From NCBI GenBank assembly GCA_045542415.1, contig JAZQKZ010000038.1:1-17780 (forward strand): a stretch of 17,780 nt of DNA, in the 5' to 3' direction. Shown in pieces: positions 16,480-17,780 of this stretch (position 1 is the stretch's first letter; every line of letters starts with the position of its first letter). The translations under genes and the position numbers were made by a program. A model generated the notes under the pieces. It worked only from the letters and a program-made list of their open reading frames with translations, was not told the DNA's origin and did not search any database. This DNA is from UMGS1958 sp045542415. GTDB lineage: Bacteria > Bacillota > Clostridia > UBA1381.

Positions 16480-17780
16480 GTCACGCCCCTCGTGGGCGTG
16501 TGAGTTGAAATTTCGTATAACAACCGCATTTGCGTCCGGGTGCCTCGTCACGCCCCTCGTGGGCGTGTGAGTTGAAATCACAATCTGCCCGGACGGTATG
16601 ATTGTTACCGGCAGGTCACGCCCCTCGTGGGCGTGTGAGTTGAAATACGAAAAGAAAACTGATTGTATTCCTGATGTATATAGTCACGCCCCTCGTGGGC
16701 GTGTGAGTTGAAATGCTAATATTCATTATATCGGCAAGGTCTGGTGGAACGTCACGCCCCTCGTGGGCGTGTGAGTTGAAATGTTTTGCTTTCATCATTT
16801 CTCTGTACCTTTCGTGTCACGCCCCTCGTGGGCGTGTGAGTTGAAATAAACACTATTGTGGGCGTGGTGGGAGAGCTGTTGAAGTCACGCCCCTCGTGGG
16901 CGTGTGAGTTGAAATATTCAGACGGTCAAAGACCCCGACCCCGAACCGGTCACGCCCCTCGTGGGCGTGTGAGTTGAAATTTTTGCTGTCAGACCGCACG
17001 TCGGGACGGTCTGCGTCACGCCCCTCGTGGGCGTGTGAGTTGAAATGCATATTTTTAACACCGGCACCAACGTCTCCGCTTGTCACGCCCCTCGTGGGCG
17101 TGTGAGTTGAAATTTTCTTAATCGATTGGGATTTTATAAAAAAACGCGTCACGCCCCTCGTGGGCGTGTGAGTTGAAATTATTTTGCAATAGCAAATTTG
17201 AAAAGGAGCGTTGTCACGCCCCTCGTGGGCGTGTGAGTTGAAATATGTTGGCTCTTACCTCTTGCTTTATAAGTTTGTCACGCCCCTCGTGGGCGTGTGA
17301 GTTGAAATTTGTCCGGGTTAATCGTTTGTGCTGATTGCGGAGTCACGCCCCTCGTGGGCGTGTGAGTTGAAATAGCATGGTCAACAACTGTTTTAAACTG
17401 TATAAGTCCGTCACGCCCCTCGTGGGCGTGTGAGTTGAAATATTTTAAAAAATAATTTGTTTTGTGTATGTGCCAGTCACGCCCCTCGTGGGCGTGTGAG
17501 TTGAAATATATCAATACCGAACTGGTTCTCACTTAAAACAGTCACGCCCCTCGTGGGCGTGTGAGTTGAAATACAGGAAAGCCCGACGTATTCGGTGAGG
17601 AGGCAGTCACGCCCCTCGTGGGCGTGTGAGTTGAAATTTCAAGATAACCGACATAGCTCTCAGCCCGTTTCGGTCACGCCCCTCGTGGGCGTGTGAGTTG
17701 AAATCCGTAATAGCCGGGTTATGCTATGCTCCTGAGCAAGTCACGCCCCTCGTGGGCGTGTGAGTTGAAATTAACAAATC
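16480..17780 (+). CRISPR. Type I-C CRISPR array: 20 identical 32-bp repeats, 19 complete spacers, runs off the window
   Basis: The repeat begins GTCACGCCCC and ends GTTGAAAT. Copies start at 16480, 16547, 16615, 16683, 16751, 16816, 16884, 16949, 17015, 17082, 17148, 17213, 17277, 17342, 17410, 17476, 17541, 17606, 17673 and 17740. Spacers are 32-36 bases (average 34.3) and all different. The 20th spacer has only 9 bases in the window. Each repeat holds the palindrome CACGCCC/GGGCGTG with the loop CTCGT. Cleavage at the 3' base of the stem would leave an 11-base tag TGAGTTGAAAT, as known for type I-C. Absence of any mutated repeat shows that the distal end is not reached. The leader and cas2 lie on the left, so transcription is on the + strand and the newest spacers are on the left. 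Confidence 0.99.

Noticed and set aside
17374..17409. Spacer 14 as self-targeting the region upstream of cas3
   Set aside because: Only an 8-base match (AGCATGGT, reverse strand near 8640) is shared, well within chance.
16616..17532. Three minus-strand reading frames with repeated peptides such as FNSHAHEGRD and ISTHTPTRGVT
   Set aside because: They are translations of the CRISPR repeat on the reverse strand. Such frames are a known annotation artefact, and no start site or family supports them.

Overview
The window looks like a chromosomal piece of a Gram-positive, probably gut-associated anaerobe of the Clostridia. The grounds are moderate-to-low GC, strong purine-rich Shine-Dalgarno sites, short intrinsic terminators, a tRNA without an encoded CCA, a large secreted pectate lyase and a Firmicutes-style type I-C CRISPR locus. 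A pectin-degrading gut species would fit, but no marker gene here fixes the genus. Every convincing gene is on the + strand.

Layout: (1) 1-1254 is the 3' end of a large secreted, multi-module protein. Its last two modules (and a third one at the very start) recur in the next gene. It ends at an intrinsic terminator. (2) 1384-4803 has its own promoter and terminator and encodes a 1139-residue secreted PL1-like pectate lyase: signal peptide, beta-helix catalytic domain, Ca-binding-like Asp repeat, Ig-like domain, three copies of a roughly 130-residue unassigned module separated by Pro/Thr linkers, and a C-terminal module. (3) 4933-8325 is a three-gene operon (capE-capF-capG type) that together converts UDP-GlcNAc to UDP-N-acetyl-L-fucosamine, a precursor for capsule or cell-surface glycan. 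(4) 8427-8500 is tRNA-Arg(CCG) followed by a terminator.

(5) 8653-17780 is a complete type I-C CRISPR-Cas locus in canonical order: promoter, cas3, cas5c, cas8c (with an in-frame internal start for the small subunit cas11c), cas7c, cas4, cas1, cas2, a leader of about 148 bp, and an array of 20 identical 32-bp repeats with 19 complete spacers, continuing past the window edge. Cas5c should process pre-crRNA at the repeat hairpin, leaving an 11-nt 5' tag. Cas5c, Cas8c, Cas11c and Cas7c form Cascade, Cas3 degrades the target, and Cas4-Cas1-Cas2 acquire spacers. All catalytic motifs that I can check are intact, and no repeat is degenerate, so the locus looks functional.

The most interesting points are the hidden cas11c gene with a perfect Shine-Dalgarno, two inverted repeats in the CRISPR leader (one just after cas2, one abutting the first repeat), and the unassigned five-copy extracellular module shared by two neighbouring secreted proteins. 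I saw no previously undescribed defence system beyond these.
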